Positions 1 to 11,749 of a stretch of 64,000 nucleotides of DNA are shown here, one piece after another (position 1 is the first letter of the stretch; each line of letters opens with the position of its first letter). The position numbers and the translations under genes were made by a program. The notes beneath the pieces are model-generated. The model saw nothing but the letters and a program-made list of their open reading frames with translations. It ran no database searches and was not told where the DNA came from. Source of the stretch: Luidia sarsii (taxonomy: Eukaryota > Echinodermata > Asteroidea > Paxillosida > Luidiidae); contig OX465119.1 in the NCBI GenBank assembly GCA_949987565.1, forward strand, positions 10,764,441-10,828,440, in the 5' to 3' direction.

Positions 1-129
1 AATAGGAGTATTCTAGCATGCATTAATATAATGATTAGTTAGTCCCTGCAGGTTTCAGAGTATCAAGTAGTACAAGAACATTGAGTGGTACTTTTTTTTA
101 ACAATTTGAAAGGATTTGTTTTTAACAAC

Positions 130-260
130 ATTTTGGCAATGAAAACTTTGGCTGGGTGGGGACTTGAACCCCAGACCTCGGGTTTGCGTACCAGTGCTCT
201 TCCATCTGAGCTATCCACCCCATAAATGGTGGCTATAATAGTCAACTAGTCTTTGCCAGG
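130..260 (-). mobile_element. tRNA-derived SINE
   Basis: On the minus strand there is an A-box-like TAGCTCAGATGG, a tRNA-like anticodon arm and a B-box-like GGTTCAAGTCC, followed by AAAGTTTTC. The cloverleaf can be drawn, but the anticodon loop lacks the invariant T33 and related copies occur all over the window, so it is a SINE head and not a tRNA gene. Confidence 0.7.
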
Positions 261-599
261 GTGAGGGCGCCCGGTGCCCGCCAGTCAAAGTCCCAGTCCA
301 GTCGAAGTTTTCTTTGACTTTTATTCAAAACTTGTTTTAACAAGTTTGCAATAGTTCCTTTATTTGTTTGATTTAATTTGAAGAAAAAAAGCTGCATCCA
401 CTCTGTGTGATCTCTGAGCTGCTGTACTTATAGCAACAATTGTTTGTTATTAGCATCTGAATGAAAGCAGAATGCTTAGTACTGGCTGGCGCCCCCAACC
501 CGGCAAAAACTAGTGGACTATTTTGTTTAATTGTTTTAAGATGTTCCAAGTCAGTTTTCCTTAAATTCCTTGATTAATTTTGAAAAGAGGAATTGACTA

Positions 600-725
600 C
601 TTTGGAAGGGCACAATCTAAGGGGCAGCTCAGATGGTAAGAGCATAGATAAGGAAATTGCAAAACCAGAGGTCTTAGATTCAAGTCCCGGGTCCAGTCAA
701 AGTTTTCTTTGACTTAACTTGGAAA
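600..725 (+). mobile_element. tRNA-derived SINE, diverged
   Basis: It has the same family order as the copy at 130-260: GCTCAGATGGTAAGAGCA, then CCAGAGGTC, then TTCAAGTCC and CAGTCAAAGTTTTC. The anticodon arm is altered. Bases 261-599 between the two copies contain AT-rich DNA with SINE-tail fragments and no gene. Confidence 0.6.
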
Positions 726-979
726 TTGGCAAAGAAAATTTGACTGAACAGGCTGAACAGACTGATCAGACCTTTGGCTTAACGTACCAGCACCTTAACA
801 ACTGACCTGCCCAGCCCTTAAATGACAGCTTTTCCAAATATTCATATAAAACTTATGAATTATGTAGTTTGGGGAATTACAATACATATACAGTATGGAA
901 TCTGGTTTGTATGATTCAGCTACTGCCTGGTGGTAAAAGTTTCTGTGTCAAATCATACAAACTAGAGTAATATTTTGCT

Positions 980-1070
980 TAACTGGAGGGCCTGACGTTT
1001 CGATCCTAGCGGGACCTTTCTCAAAGGTCTTGAGAAAGGTCCTGCTAGGATCGAAATGTCACGGCCCCCT
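980..1070. mobile_element. Foldback element, family F1
   Basis: It is an inverted repeat of the sequence GACGTTTCGATCCTAGC ... CCTTTCTCAAAGG, with short spacing between the arms. Many copies occur in the window: 5474-5577, 11505-11690, 27160-27450, 29725-29815, 32440-32580, 38027-38118, 48192-48286 and 61310-61390, plus half copies. Confidence 0.75.
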
Positions 1071-1202
1071 ATTTCTGATACAAGAAACTACATACATGTA
1101 CGTTTAGTGGCTTTCAAATGCCATTCCATGATCGCTGGGTGTGCTCGAATCTTCAAATAAGATTTGAAGGCTACCAAGTAGGAGGCGTGCGGCAACACTA
1201 TA

Positions 1203-1275
1203 CATGTACATCATCTCTTAAGAGGAGCACGGCTTTGAATTAAGGTTGAGTTATTGGCTCTTTTCAGAGCCATAC
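1203..1275 (-). mobile_element. Fragment of dispersed repeat family F2 with hairpin
   Basis: It contains GGCTCTTTTCAGAGCC at 1256-1271, the reverse complement of the F2 hairpin GGCTCTGAAAAGAGCC. The remainder of the unit (CATCTCTT.AAGAG) is degenerate. Confidence 0.5.
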
Positions 1276-1358
1276 TCCTTCCCTTATTAATCTTCCAGCT
1301 GAGAGGCAGATAGGGACCAGTTCCATGCTTTGTATTTTCCCACAGTCACAGCCTCACA

Positions 1359-1592
1359 GGCTCTTTTCCAAACCCCGGCTTAGGCTCAGGCTCCGGCTTT
1401 GTCTCCAGGTCTTTCATCCATTTTAAAGTACAAGGCATGAAAACAGGAAGCCTTTGGCTTCATAGGCCTATTTTAAAGGTATACTGAAAAAGAATCAAAA
1501 GCTTCAACTACAACAAAGAACTCCATCTTTATCTTTTGGAAAACAGAGACGAAGCCGTAGCCGAAGCCTAAGCCGGGGTTTGGAAAAGGGCC
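1359..1592. repeat. Long inverted repeat, CCGGCTTAGGC arms
   Basis: The left arm starts with TTTTCCAAACCCCGGCTTAG and continues with GGCT-rich hexamers. The right arm, ending near 1592, is its reverse complement with a few mismatches. The loop is about 120 bases. It is probably a foldback MITE. Confidence 0.6.
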
Positions 1593-1744
1593 ACAGTCTA
1601 GGGTTGTCGTCGGTGGCATATCTCCATTTCTGAGGTTTGGCCCTGCAGCTCCGATAGATGTGCGGAGGCGGTTCAAGGACCAGAGACCAAGGACAAGAAG
1701 TGCCAGCAGTCCATTCCACCAAACGTACGATCAATCGCAAGATG

Positions 1745-2065
1745 ATTAGTGCTGCGCGGAATCTATACCGTCTACCACAACTTACGATGGGTTATCCAGA
1801 TCGTAAGTGTCGACAGCTGGGAGGAGACTGCAGCAGACCGCTCTTCATGGAGGGGGGTGGTGCAGATGGGCATGGGAGGTGCAGAGGACACCAGGGCAGA
1901 CACGCTGTCTCAGAAGCGGGCCCGGCGGAAGGCAGGGACAGCCTCCCTAGCCCTTTCATCCTTCATCTGCCACCGCTGCAGCAGAGACATGCCACTCAAG
2001 AGTGGGCCTCCAAAGCCACACCAAGAAGTGCCGACTGCTACACCACCGTCAGTAACGACCAAAGG
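1745..2065 (+). pseudogene. Decayed 3' end of a non-LTR retrotransposon reverse-transcriptase ORF
   Basis: One frame from about 1749 reads NLRW, then WEETAADRSSWRGVV, a basic run (KRARRK) and FICHRC. This order, with W..LAADR..WR followed by a basic stretch and a CxxC finger, is the C-terminal signature of LINE polymerases common in marine invertebrates. The reading slips by one base near 1989, just after the CxxC, where the rest of the finger continues in another frame. Only the tail is present; the polymerase core is missing upstream. Motif-based call; it is not functional. Confidence 0.6.
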
Positions 2066-2539
2066 ATTCTTACAAGTACTACCATGACTACTAAGTTGAG
2101 TTACGATGCTTCGTAGGGCTTTGTGAAATACACAACAGGCCTCATTGGATCAAGAGGAGGGGAGGGATTCAGAAAGTCAATTAAAAGAAAACATCACATG
2201 ATTTTTCAAATCAATTTGTTTGATGTACGCCTCATGAAATCTGTACAAATGCATACAAGACGTTAAAATTCTGCTCCACCTAAATTTTGCGTAGCTTCGG
2301 TGCATACTGCATAGTACAAATGTCTCTTGACAACAGGCAGACCACAAAGTGCATACAAGTGCATACTTCTCAAAATGTTACCAGCTCTTCTCATAGCCAC
2401 ATCCACCCTCGTCTGAGATAATACACATTGTCACTGCAAGCATTTGACATTTGTATCTCACCATGTTGTATCTTGCATGCAATCAAGAGCAACCCAAATA
2501 AAACTTTTAAGGCTTTGCACGGTGGGTGAATCAATATAG

Positions 2540-2690
2540 GAAGGTTTGCGGTGACACCATGTATCAGGTCTCTTAAAGAAGAGGTTTGGTTCTGAAAAGA
2601 ACCTGAGTGGTAACTCGACATTTCGACCAGTATGCTCTGACCGTCACCAGGAGAACGTCATCTGGCCGTCATCAGGAGAAGTGCAACCCA
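2540..2690 (+). mobile_element. Dispersed repeat family F2
   Basis: The unit order is GGTTTGCGGTGACACCATGT, CTCTT..AGAG, the hairpin GGTTCTGAAAAGAACC (2588-2603), CTCGACATTTCGA, then GTATGCTCTGACCGTCACCAGGAG. Other copies lie at 5990-6110, 14072-14200, 25632-25750, 27700-27930 and 41530-41830. Confidence 0.7.
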
Positions 2691-2769
2691 GTTGAGTGGA
2701 TACATTTATATGAATATTCATGTACCAAAGATTTAAGAAATATAAGAATTATCCAGGCAGCTCAAGCAG

Positions 2770-3540
2770 AATGTAGTGAACATGTATGATCCATTCCAGA
2801 TGTGCATGTACGTACATGTGCTTACAGTACAGAATGTAGTGAACATGTATGCTGCATTCCAGATACACTGTACAGTATGTGTGTACACATGTATGTACAC
2901 ACACACTGTACATGTGCTTAAATGGTACATAGTGTTTTAGAATTGTATCTATATATGTATATCTATATATATGTACACGTACGTTGTATTGTCCAATATG
3001 CACAATACATGTATGTGCATAGTTTTAATTTAATTATAATTAATACATGTGTGATGTGTGTACGTATGTACAGTATGTCCAATGTGATGTCAACATCTGG
3101 CTTTTTTCCAAACTGGGTACAGGACTACAGGTACATTGTCAGATTAAAATATTAATAATAATTATATAAAATTCATTGTATTTCATATCTTAATTATTCT
3201 TAATATATTGACAAAATGTATTATTGTATTTTTTTTATATTTTGTTCAATTGTAGCTATTAAGTATTACTGAAGCTACCTGTACAATACTCTCATTAATT
3301 CCACGTGTACAGATCTATACAGTATACTGTACAATGTACTGTACGGTGTACTGTACATTACACACACTACAGTACAGTAGTAGTTGTACAGTACATGTGT
3401 ACATGTAAAGTACATGTACATGTACAGTACGTATGTACACTGTACATGTACATTACATTACATAGTACTAATACTGTAATAGTAGTACTGTACAAAATAA
3501 TGTGTACATGTATGTACATGTACAATGAGTATAATTTTTT
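2770..3540. repeat. ACATGTAC/TGTACAGTA simple-sequence tract
   Basis: The tract is dense in GTACATGTAC, TACAGTAC and TATATA words, with no gene. A 60-bp unit with GAATGTAGTGAACATGTATG is duplicated at about 2769 and 2831. Confidence 0.7.
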
Positions 3541-5469
3541 ATGACTTAAATTTTTGACGTTTAGTAATGATCCAGAACGATCCCGATAACGCTGTAAATC
3601 CCTTTATAAGACGTCTGGGTACTACCCCAGTTTATGCCGGCTCATTGTGTGCGACACGTGAAAAATAGCCTTGATCGTGGATTTTGATCATCAAAATTCC
3701 TCTGAAACCAACCCACGTTTAGTGCACAATAAAGGAATAATTGAAGGAATACATGATGTTATTCCTCATTGATTCAACAAGCAGTAGACATAACTGGGGC
3801 GCCAATTTAGATTCACCACGGATACACTGGCACGCAGGATTGTCCGATAATTCAAAAATCTTTTCGGGGTCTCAACCTGTAAACAGGGCCCATAATCCTC
3901 GCCCCTCTTAATTGACAGGTTGCTATTAACCCTGGATGTTGTAGCCCTACCCAATTTAGCTTCAGAGCATGGTTACATGGGGATTATCAGTATATCATTA
4001 TCAATATCAGTTAATAAGGGTCAACTCAGATGTAGAACTCGAACTATCGGACTACGATCTCAGAACGGACTAGAGTCAGGAAAAAAAATATGCGAGTGAA
4101 GAATGAAGCCATCAAAATAATAATAATGACCTTATGAATGATATCTGTTACCTAAAATGTGTCCGTATTTGCAAGTCGTTGATATAGATACTTGCTATTG
4201 ACTATTCTGTATTCACTCTTATCATCAGTCCATCTCTGGACTGAGAAGAATGCGAAGAGTGTTAAACAACTACAGTACACCATGACAAGGACGATATCGT
4301 GACTTATAATGTACTTTCTTAAATTCTACTATTCTAGTCCTTGCCCTAATTGGCTGTCCATGCCTTACCCATGGAGGAAGGAAAAAGCCTTACCCACACT
4401 GGTCCACAACACGAACCGTACGCCACTTCAGATCAATCCTCAGACCAAATTCCTCGCTGCTCAGAGACTCAGTCAAATCATGAATGACAAACACCCGTTT
4501 AGCCTCGAGTCGACCCCAGGCCCGCCGTGCTGCTTGCTCTCACCGATTCTTTTCAATTTCAGTCCCGATTCTGCAGATTTCTGGCACTGAAGGCATCCAC
4601 TGTGAGTGTGACATGTACATGTGAAGCGCACGTTGCTTGTAAAAAAATAATGTATTCATGTAAATTGCAGCTCATACATGGGCGAGGTCACGACCCCTGT
4701 TCACCGTTACGCTCCACTCTCCCCATAAAGGCCCAACAGTACACTAAAGGCTTATCGGTCCAATTCATGAACGACCAAACTTTAACTAATTTTTGTTGTT
4801 ATACTTTGCTGTGTCATCGTCAGGAAAAAAAATGTAAGAGCGATATCATGACCATGCATTTTTGTCTAGCATTATAGCTATATGATTCTAGTCACGGTCA
4901 TTGGAACTACAACAATGTTGGTCCAGCGCGTTATACTATACTGCTTGCGGTACAGTTAGTAGCCATGCCTCCATTTGCTGCATGTAATGTAAAATAGTCA
5001 TACTACTACTAGTACTAGTACCAGCCAATAATATGGGACGTTGTTTTGTAATCGTTTTGATACGGTTGCCATTCTTTCATAATCAGCTTTCCGTTGTTTA
5101 TTTTTTCAATAATAAAAAAAGCTATGTAACGGTTGCAGGAAATGTACAAGATAAGCCCCTTGGGCCGCACCGGCGGGACAAAAGGGATCTATTTACAGCT
5201 ATACTGAAAAGTGCGTATGCATAGTTTGTAGGCATGAATGCACATTATATATAGGCCTACAGGCCTAATGGTAAAATGTCGATACGCAAAAAAGATATAT
5301 AGGTCTATGCCGATACGCAAAACAAATAATAGATCGAAATTAAACTTGGAAAAAAAACACGGTCTATAGTTTTAGTTTTCTTGGCTATTTTTTCAGTTTG
5401 TTCAAAAGTTCCCAGTCAGTTTTTCCTTTTTGTGCTTGAAAACAATTCAGCATAAATCTGAAAAGTTAG
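3541..5469. other. Unique-looking intergenic DNA, no gene recognised
   Basis: Open frames here (for example 4309-4590 and 4527-4877) are short, overlap in different frames and carry no recognised domain. No tandem array or foldback was seen. Confidence 0.4.
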
Positions 5470-5585
5470 AAGCCATGACGTTTCGATCGTAGCATGCAAG
5501 ACCTTTCTCAAAGGGCCTTTGAGCCTGCATGCATAGCGCTATTTATAGGATCGAAACGTCGATCAGGCCCTCTAACTTTTCAGAT
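5470..5585. mobile_element. Foldback element F1, variant with insert in the loop
   Basis: Arms GACGTTTCGATC and GATCGAAACGTC flank a middle that includes AAGACCTTTCTCAAAGGGCC and GCATGCATAGC. Confidence 0.6.
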
Positions 5586-5989
5586 TTACGTTTTGCATGT
5601 CATTCTAGTCATGAGCACTTTGCAACAGTTTTTGTATTAACTTTAAAACAAAATAATAAACAGATTTAAAATAAATGTCCAATAAACAGATTTTAAACCT
5701 CAAAATAATCTGTTAATGCTATAGTGTTACGAGGTAACCCCGCCAACCTTACACCATGGAGGAATTGTTCTCTCCTTATTCCTCCATCCTTACACCTAAC
5801 TCGTGTGCACGATATTATTTAAAGGCCCAGCATACAACTTTTGGGAAGATCGGAAAACATCGATGTCCACAGATTTCCTCCTAATTTACACAGTTTATAG
5901 ATGGTCATGATGTAATCCTCATGTTGAAATCTTACGGCGGTCTGGGATACTGTACGTTTGGCAAAATCATGTACTGGTATTATTAATTG

Positions 5990-6110
5990 GTTTGCGGTGA
6001 CACCATGTTTATCATCTCTTTTGAGACTGAGTGTGGCTCTGAAAAGAGCCGGTGACTCAACGTTTCGAGCAGTGTGTACTCTGCTCGTCTCTTCTACGTC
6101 ACTTTGTTGA
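5990..6110 (+). mobile_element. Dispersed repeat family F2
   Basis: It has GTTTGCGGTGACACCATGTT, the hairpin GGCTCTGAAAAGAGCC at 6035-6050, CAACGTTTCGAGCAGTGTG and TACTCTGCTCGTC. Confidence 0.75.
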
Positions 6111-6168
6111 ATTATTCATGACCTACCCGGCAGGAGCCCAGATAGTGCTTCCCGTTCAGCGTTCAGAG

Positions 6169-6652
6169 GGGTGCAGCACACAAAATCCATCCAAGATGGC
6201 TCCGCCGAGCTGATTATCATAAAGTGTGTACCCACAACTTTTTTTTAATAAGGGGTCTTTGGAGGCTAATTAACTGATACATTGTAGAACAAGTGAAGCT
6301 TAAGACAACCTGGGGGTTCACTCTTCAATTTGGTATGAAATTTGGGCCATATCTGGCTTTAAATGTGGCCCTATTTGGCTGCGGAAGTGGAGGGGTCCAT
6401 CTCAAAATCCTTGCAGAAATTCGGCTTGGACGACTAGACATTTTGGGGGTGTTTTTTTCTGGGGGTAATTAGCAAAAAATCTAATCGGCTAAGGGCACTA
6501 AAATTGAAAAGAATCTGAGAGATGAAGGTCCAAACTACAATTTTAAGTATAGCTACAAGAACTGAGAGACTTTTGGGCATGGGATAATTGGCTTTGAAAG
6601 TGAGTGTTTTTGTACAGTGTTCAATGGGAGCTCTATTTAGTGTTCTGCACCC
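6169..6652 (+). mobile_element. MITE family M1, copy A (484 bp)
   Basis: The ends are GGGTGCAGCACAC and GTGTTCTGCACCC, an imperfect terminal inverted repeat. It has no coding capacity. By eye it differs from copy B (9344-9825) by a single 2-bp indel near a T run. The left flank ends AGAG and the right flank begins TATA, so it has no duplication of its own (see findings). Confidence 0.8.
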
Positions 6653-7392
6653 TATAGTAAGGATGGTGGTGCCCCGGCGGCCATTTTGGAGGGTGATTTA
6701 AAAATGGCAGGATTGTTTACAAACGATCCGTGGAGTCAAAGTAAGGACAGAGCCTCACTTAGAGGAGTGTTTTGAGACATTTACATGAGGTTAAGTTAGT
6801 TTTTAGTAATTAAAACACTGTTCTTAAGAAAATATTGGCATTTATAATGTTAACAGTGCATAATACAATACAACTATATAGTAAAACGAAACATGTTTGT
6901 TGTTTTTCGGAGTTGGGGGTTTTTGAGGGGTGTTTTTAAGTTGCTGGGGGAGACTAATGTCATAACGAGGATTATGTCAGGAGCAGTGACAGCATGGATC
7001 CCATAATGAGCTGCTGCCAGACCCTCCCCCCCCCGAAAAAAAACAAAAAACCGAGAATTAAAAAAGGAATTAAAAAAGTGTTTGGCATGGATACGTGTAC
7101 GTCCGACGGTGATGGATACGGACTGAATAATGTTTGCTCGTGAAGCAGCAATACCGGCCAAACATCGCGTATTTATAAAAAGGTTTACATCACACGAAGA
7201 GGATCGTACTACCCCTGGAATATTGTGAGTCTCCTATGCCACAACTTCTGTGAATATGGACCATTTCTCTCGTGTCACAAAAATGCAAGCAATTCCGGGA
7301 AGAAATGCAGTCAGGGGCATAGTGAATATCAGAGCTACATGTATATCCAGTGGTATGTGAGAGTGTTTTTAATCCTGCAACCTGCAGTTTAA

Positions 7393-7680
7393 GCAAACCC
7401 TAATCCTAGCCCTAACCCCAACCCCAACCCTAACCCTAACTCTAACCCTAACCCTAACTCTAACCCTAACCCTAACCCTAACCCTAACCCTAACCCTAAC
7501 CCTAACCCTAACCCTAACCCTAACCCTAACCCTAACCCTAACCCTAACCCTAACCCTACCCCTTCCCCTACCCCTAACCCTGACCCTAACCTAGGCCTAA
7601 CCCTAACTGGCCCTATCCCTTGCCCTGACTCTAACCCTTACCCCAATCCTCACCCTAACCCTAATCCAGACCCAACCTCT
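7393..7680. repeat. Interstitial telomere-like (CCCTAA)n
   Basis: There is a near-perfect core of CCCTAA repeats at about 7410-7560, with degenerate edges (CCCCTT, CCCTGA, CCCCAACC). Unique sequence lies on both sides, so it is not a chromosome end. Confidence 0.9.
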
Positions 7681-7869
7681 AAAATCATATACCCATCCCT
7701 AAACCTAGATTGTCTTACTTTTTTTCTGCCATGTCTTTGCAAGTGTTACTCGTGGTGATATATCTGCAAATTTGTTGCCCCCATTTGTTGACAAGGTGGG
7801 GGTAGAACCATTTAATTAAAGACCAACCTGCACAGACATTTATCGTGAACAGCGTTATCACTGATATGC

Positions 7870-8150
7870 CTAATTAGTCTCATATCTTGCTCTCACAATG
7901 TACTCGTCACATGACAGTGTGTCTGAGACAGCCAAGTCTACACTCCTCAGCTGGTTCTTGGACTCGGAGTGTGCCACCACGTCGAGGGTGTGTCTGCTGA
8001 TGTTCAAGTGCAGCTTTATAGAACACAGTTCCACTGAGCTCTGTGTCAACAAGTCAATAACTTGCTCTGTGTTAATCTGGTCCACTAACTGGCTGTGTCT
8101 GCATGTCCAGATGTTTCGGCTACAGAATTCACAGTCATACGGTGGATCTC
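7870..8150 (-). other. Coding-like patch, function unknown
   Basis: On the minus strand an open frame of about 70 codons from an internal Met ends at 7870. Its composition looks protein-like (VIDLLTQSSVELCSIKLHLN). Upstream it is interrupted by a stop, beyond which another frame gives a CxxC-like stretch. It could be an exon of an unseen gene or transposon debris. I do not recognise it. Confidence 0.2.
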
Positions 8151-9343
8151 GTCAACCAGAGTCATCACTTCATCTTTCGAGCGAAGCGAAGCAGCGTCAC
8201 ATTCCTGCAGTCCTCCTATGCAGTTTGTACTGCATCATAACATAATTCACCTCATTCATTTGTAAGATTCATTGGATGTAATTGCCAGTGTATCAGCCTA
8301 GCTGGCATGTCTCGGTGTTGATTTGAACAGGGCGTGCCTCCTTCATTGGGTGCCAAATGGTTGTGTCGTTTTGAGCTAAGACTTTCGCATCTTGTAAATG
8401 CTCGTCAACCTCTGTCCATAATTAGGCAATTGATGCAATGAGTGGTATATTCAGGTTCATAAAGTAATTCTGATCATGTAGCAAGAACACTGTCCCCTTT
8501 TGTAGTATTTTTGCCATTATGTGCAAATTTAATTATAATAATAACAAGTTGGAAATGCTTGTTTTCAAGTAACGGGCCCACTCGCACAGCCAGGAAGCAT
8601 CCCTGCCCTAATTTGGGCAATTAGAAGGTATTTTAAGGGCTGTGGGATGTAGTTTCAAAAATACCCAACATCAACCCCCTCCCCAACATCTCCCTAGCAA
8701 CCCAAGGGGACTCAGCAATACCATCCACCTGTTGAAAGAGCCCAGAGGTCATGCCACATCAACCAGAAGTCAACTTACAGTGATGGCAGCCAACAAGCTC
8801 CGCCCACCCCCGACCCCCCTTTTACCACTTTAAGGGGCAGGGTGGTCAGTTTGAGTCAGAAAGTGTTGTGAGGATGACCCATGCATTTCCCTTACCCAAG
8901 TCAATTGCAAAATAAGACTCAATATTAATGTGTGGTAATTGATAATGTGAGGAAAGTAAAACCTCCCCCCCCCTCTCGGCCCCCTGTATTTTGACACCTC
9001 TTTGACACCTCTTTGACACTCTGTGCCCCCTCCTGTTGATTAATTACACAGTTTGTAATGTCGCGATTACTGTAACATCAAAATTATGACACAAGAACAA
9101 CTAATTAAGGGGGAATTTAGATGAAACTTATGACTTGTCCCTATAGTGTACACATTGTTATGCAGTGGTTTCTCATGCCATACTATGCACAAAGGCATGG
9201 GCACCCACCCATCACATTTTCAATCATTGCGGACAAACGCAATACTTTTTTTCAATTTTTTTTTCACATGTTGCATCAGTACCATCTTTGCCACATTTTA
9301 AGCCCAATTTTGTGATCCAACTCTAAAGTTTAGCCCCCTTATA

Positions 9344-9825
9344 GGGTGCAGCACACAAAATCCATCCAAGATGGCTCCGCCGAGCTGATTATCATAAAGT
9401 GTGTACCCACAACTTTTTTTTAATAAGGGGTCTTTGGAGGCTAATTAACTGATACATTGTAGAACAAGTGAAGCTTAAGACAACCTGGGGGTTCACTCTT
9501 CAATTTGGTATGAAATTTGGGCCATATCTGGCTTTAAATGTGGCCCTATTTGGCTGCGGAAGTGGAGGGGTCCATCTCAAAATCCTTGCAGAAATTCGGC
9601 TTGGACGACTAGACATTTTGGGGGTTTTTTTCTGGGGGTAATTAGCAAAAAATCTAATCGGCTAAGGGCACTAAAATTGAAAAGAATCTGAGAGATGAAG
9701 GTCCAAACTACAATTTTAAGTATAGCTACAAGAACTGAGAGACTTTTGGGCATGGGATAATTGGCTTTGAAAGTGAGTGTTTTTGTACAGTGTTCAATGG
9801 GAGCTCTATTTAGTGTTCTGCACCC
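9344..9825 (+). mobile_element. MITE family M1, copy B (482 bp)
   Basis: It has the same orientation and nearly the same sequence as copy A. The left flank ends TATA and the right flank begins AGAG, the reverse of copy A's arrangement. Confidence 0.8.
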
Positions 9826-10540
9826 AGAGCAACCAGCAGTATAGCAAGGGCGCCCTCACCTTATGAGAGAAGTCACGTTTTCCTTGGCCGATGAGCACCT
9901 GTACTGTGTACGTGCTTCGTACAGGATTAACCTGTATTTAATGTGCCGTCGGACTATGAAGTATAGGAATCAGTTATCAGTATGATTACTGTACTGTAGA
10001 TACCTATAGGCTATACTAGATAAGATTGTTAAAACAACAATAGTTCAACGTTACACCTTACTTAAATACAATGTATTTACAGTAGGACAAGATCGGTTAC
10101 ATCATGGTCAATGTTGGAGGTCGGCTGTACTTGTATTTGTAATGTATGTACGGGGACTACGGTACGGGTGATTCTGTCAAAACAGGGTCAAAAGTAAACA
10201 TGTTATTTCGACTCAGACCTACAAGTACAACTACATACAAAGTTCTACAAGTACAAGTACAAGACGTCTACAACAACTGAACAAGCATTGGAGGAGACGA
10301 GGAAATCAAAGGTTATTCCGTCTTTGTATTTGCCCATGTCATGGTAAGGTGAGCTTCACCATGCACTCACTAGCACTAGCATTAGCACTAGCACTGTAGC
10401 AGTAGCAGTAGCTGTACTCAGTACAGTAGTCAGTACATGTACTACATTGATCTATGGCAGTGTATAGATGCCGGCGCCCGTGCCACAAAAGCTATTCAAC
10501 CGGACCCTTTGCTTTTGTGTGATACGCAATCAATTGGAGT
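9826..10540. other. Intergenic DNA without a recognised gene
   Basis: It includes short CTAGCA and GTAGCA repeats near 10370-10410 and ACATGTAC words near 10430. Nothing else was seen. Confidence 0.4.
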
Positions 10541-10547
10541 GTTGGGG

Positions 10548-10855
10548 AGTGTATAGTCCAAGTAACTTGCACCCTTACAGTTACAATTGCCCTTTTTTTC
10601 TGTTTTGCTCCTCAATTTTTTTTAAACGCAGTGGCTGTTGTTACGGCAGTCGTCCGTGTGGTTCCCTGACTTCACAGTATTTGTCAGGATGTTTAGCTCT
10701 TGGAACCAGACTATCAGCTAATAGACTGGTTCAACCAGCCTGCAATGCTGACGAAATACAATCAAGTCAGGGAACCACACGGACGACTGCCGTAACAACA
10801 GCTACTGCGTTTTTTAAAAGGGCAATTGTAAGGGTCCAAGTTACTCGGACTATTC
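10548..10855. mobile_element. Foldback element with arms of about 130 bp
   Basis: The left arm (AGTCCAAGTAACTTG, CCCTTACA, CAATTGCCC, GTTGTTACGGCAGTCGTCCG, GGTTCCCTGACTT) reappears as its reverse complement on the right up to about 10855. The centre has a smaller inverted pair, TGGAACCAGACTATCAG and CTAATAGACTGGTTCAACCA. It has no coding capacity. Confidence 0.75.
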
Positions 10856-11504
10856 CTTCCTCCATGCTCGGACTAGTAATGCATCATCATGATCGTAAAA
10901 TTGTTTTTTCATGGATGATCTTTATTTCAATAAAAATTAATATTTGATGCCTTTTTGTTCAAAATTATAACACAGTTGAAACAATATTTGTTCTGATGCT
11001 GCATGTTACATTTGTATTTTCCTTAAAGAATGGTACAAAAAGCAATCGCTCGTTTATTCATAACATCGATCGCCAATGCGCACGATCTCGCTGTTAGGTA
11101 CCATTGTGAAAAGAGTATGGTAGACAGTGGCAGTAGTGCAGTTATCTTATTGGTAATGCACATAGAAGTTGGGGAACCAGACAGGTTCACTAAAAAGACA
11201 TCACTGTCCGTGCATTGCACTGGTATCCGATACGCACGTATATTAAATGCATGCAATGCGGCAACGTACACCAGCTAAGTGAGGGTCTGGTTGAATAGCT
11301 TCTGTAGCGCGGGCACTGGTAGCCGGCTCTATGTATACACTGCCAAGGAACAACACTAGAAGTATCTGAATTTGAACAAAGTACATTGTACGTTACAACA
11401 ATGTTACCTTTGGGCCAGCCCCAAACCCATTCTGCAAATGATGCTTTCATTCAATCATTGTTTCAAGTTTCATCTCATCTCATTTATTATTTTAAAATTT
11501 AGTG

Positions 11505-11745
11505 GGCCTGACGTTTCCATCCTAGCAAGACCTTTAAAGTGAGGGTTTCTGGACCGCAATATAATTATTTATGGGAGTCTTAAAATTTAGTGGGCCTGAC
11601 GTTTCGATTCTAGAATTAGAATGACCTTTCTCTGCCTTTGAGAAAGGTCCTGCTAGGATCGAAACGCAGGCCCCCTAAATTTTGTGATTTGCATTTTGGT
11701 AATTTTAGTCAGTAAGCAGTTTGCAACATTTTTGTATATCACTCT
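11505..11745 (-). mobile_element. Compound F1 foldback carrying foreign flank
   Basis: The minus strand matches the 29655-29866 element and also about 45 bases of that element's right flank (from ACTCCCATAAATAATT to CCCTCACTTT). It then runs into a second F1 arm. See findings. Confidence 0.75.
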
Positions 11746-11749
11746 AAGT

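Larger units (their letters stand above)
6653..9343. other. Segment bracketed by two direct M1 copies
   Basis: It starts TATAGTAAGG and ends CCCCTTATA. It contains the telomere-like block at 7393-7680, a C-rich run near 8963 and a coding-like patch at 7870-8150, and otherwise no recognised gene. Confidence 0.5.

Noticed and set aside
138..222. Functional tRNA gene
   Set aside because: The cloverleaf is drawable but the anticodon loop is abnormal, and many diverged copies with a common non-tRNA tail mark it as a SINE.
7393..7680. Chromosome end
   Set aside because: Unique sequence and genes continue on both sides.
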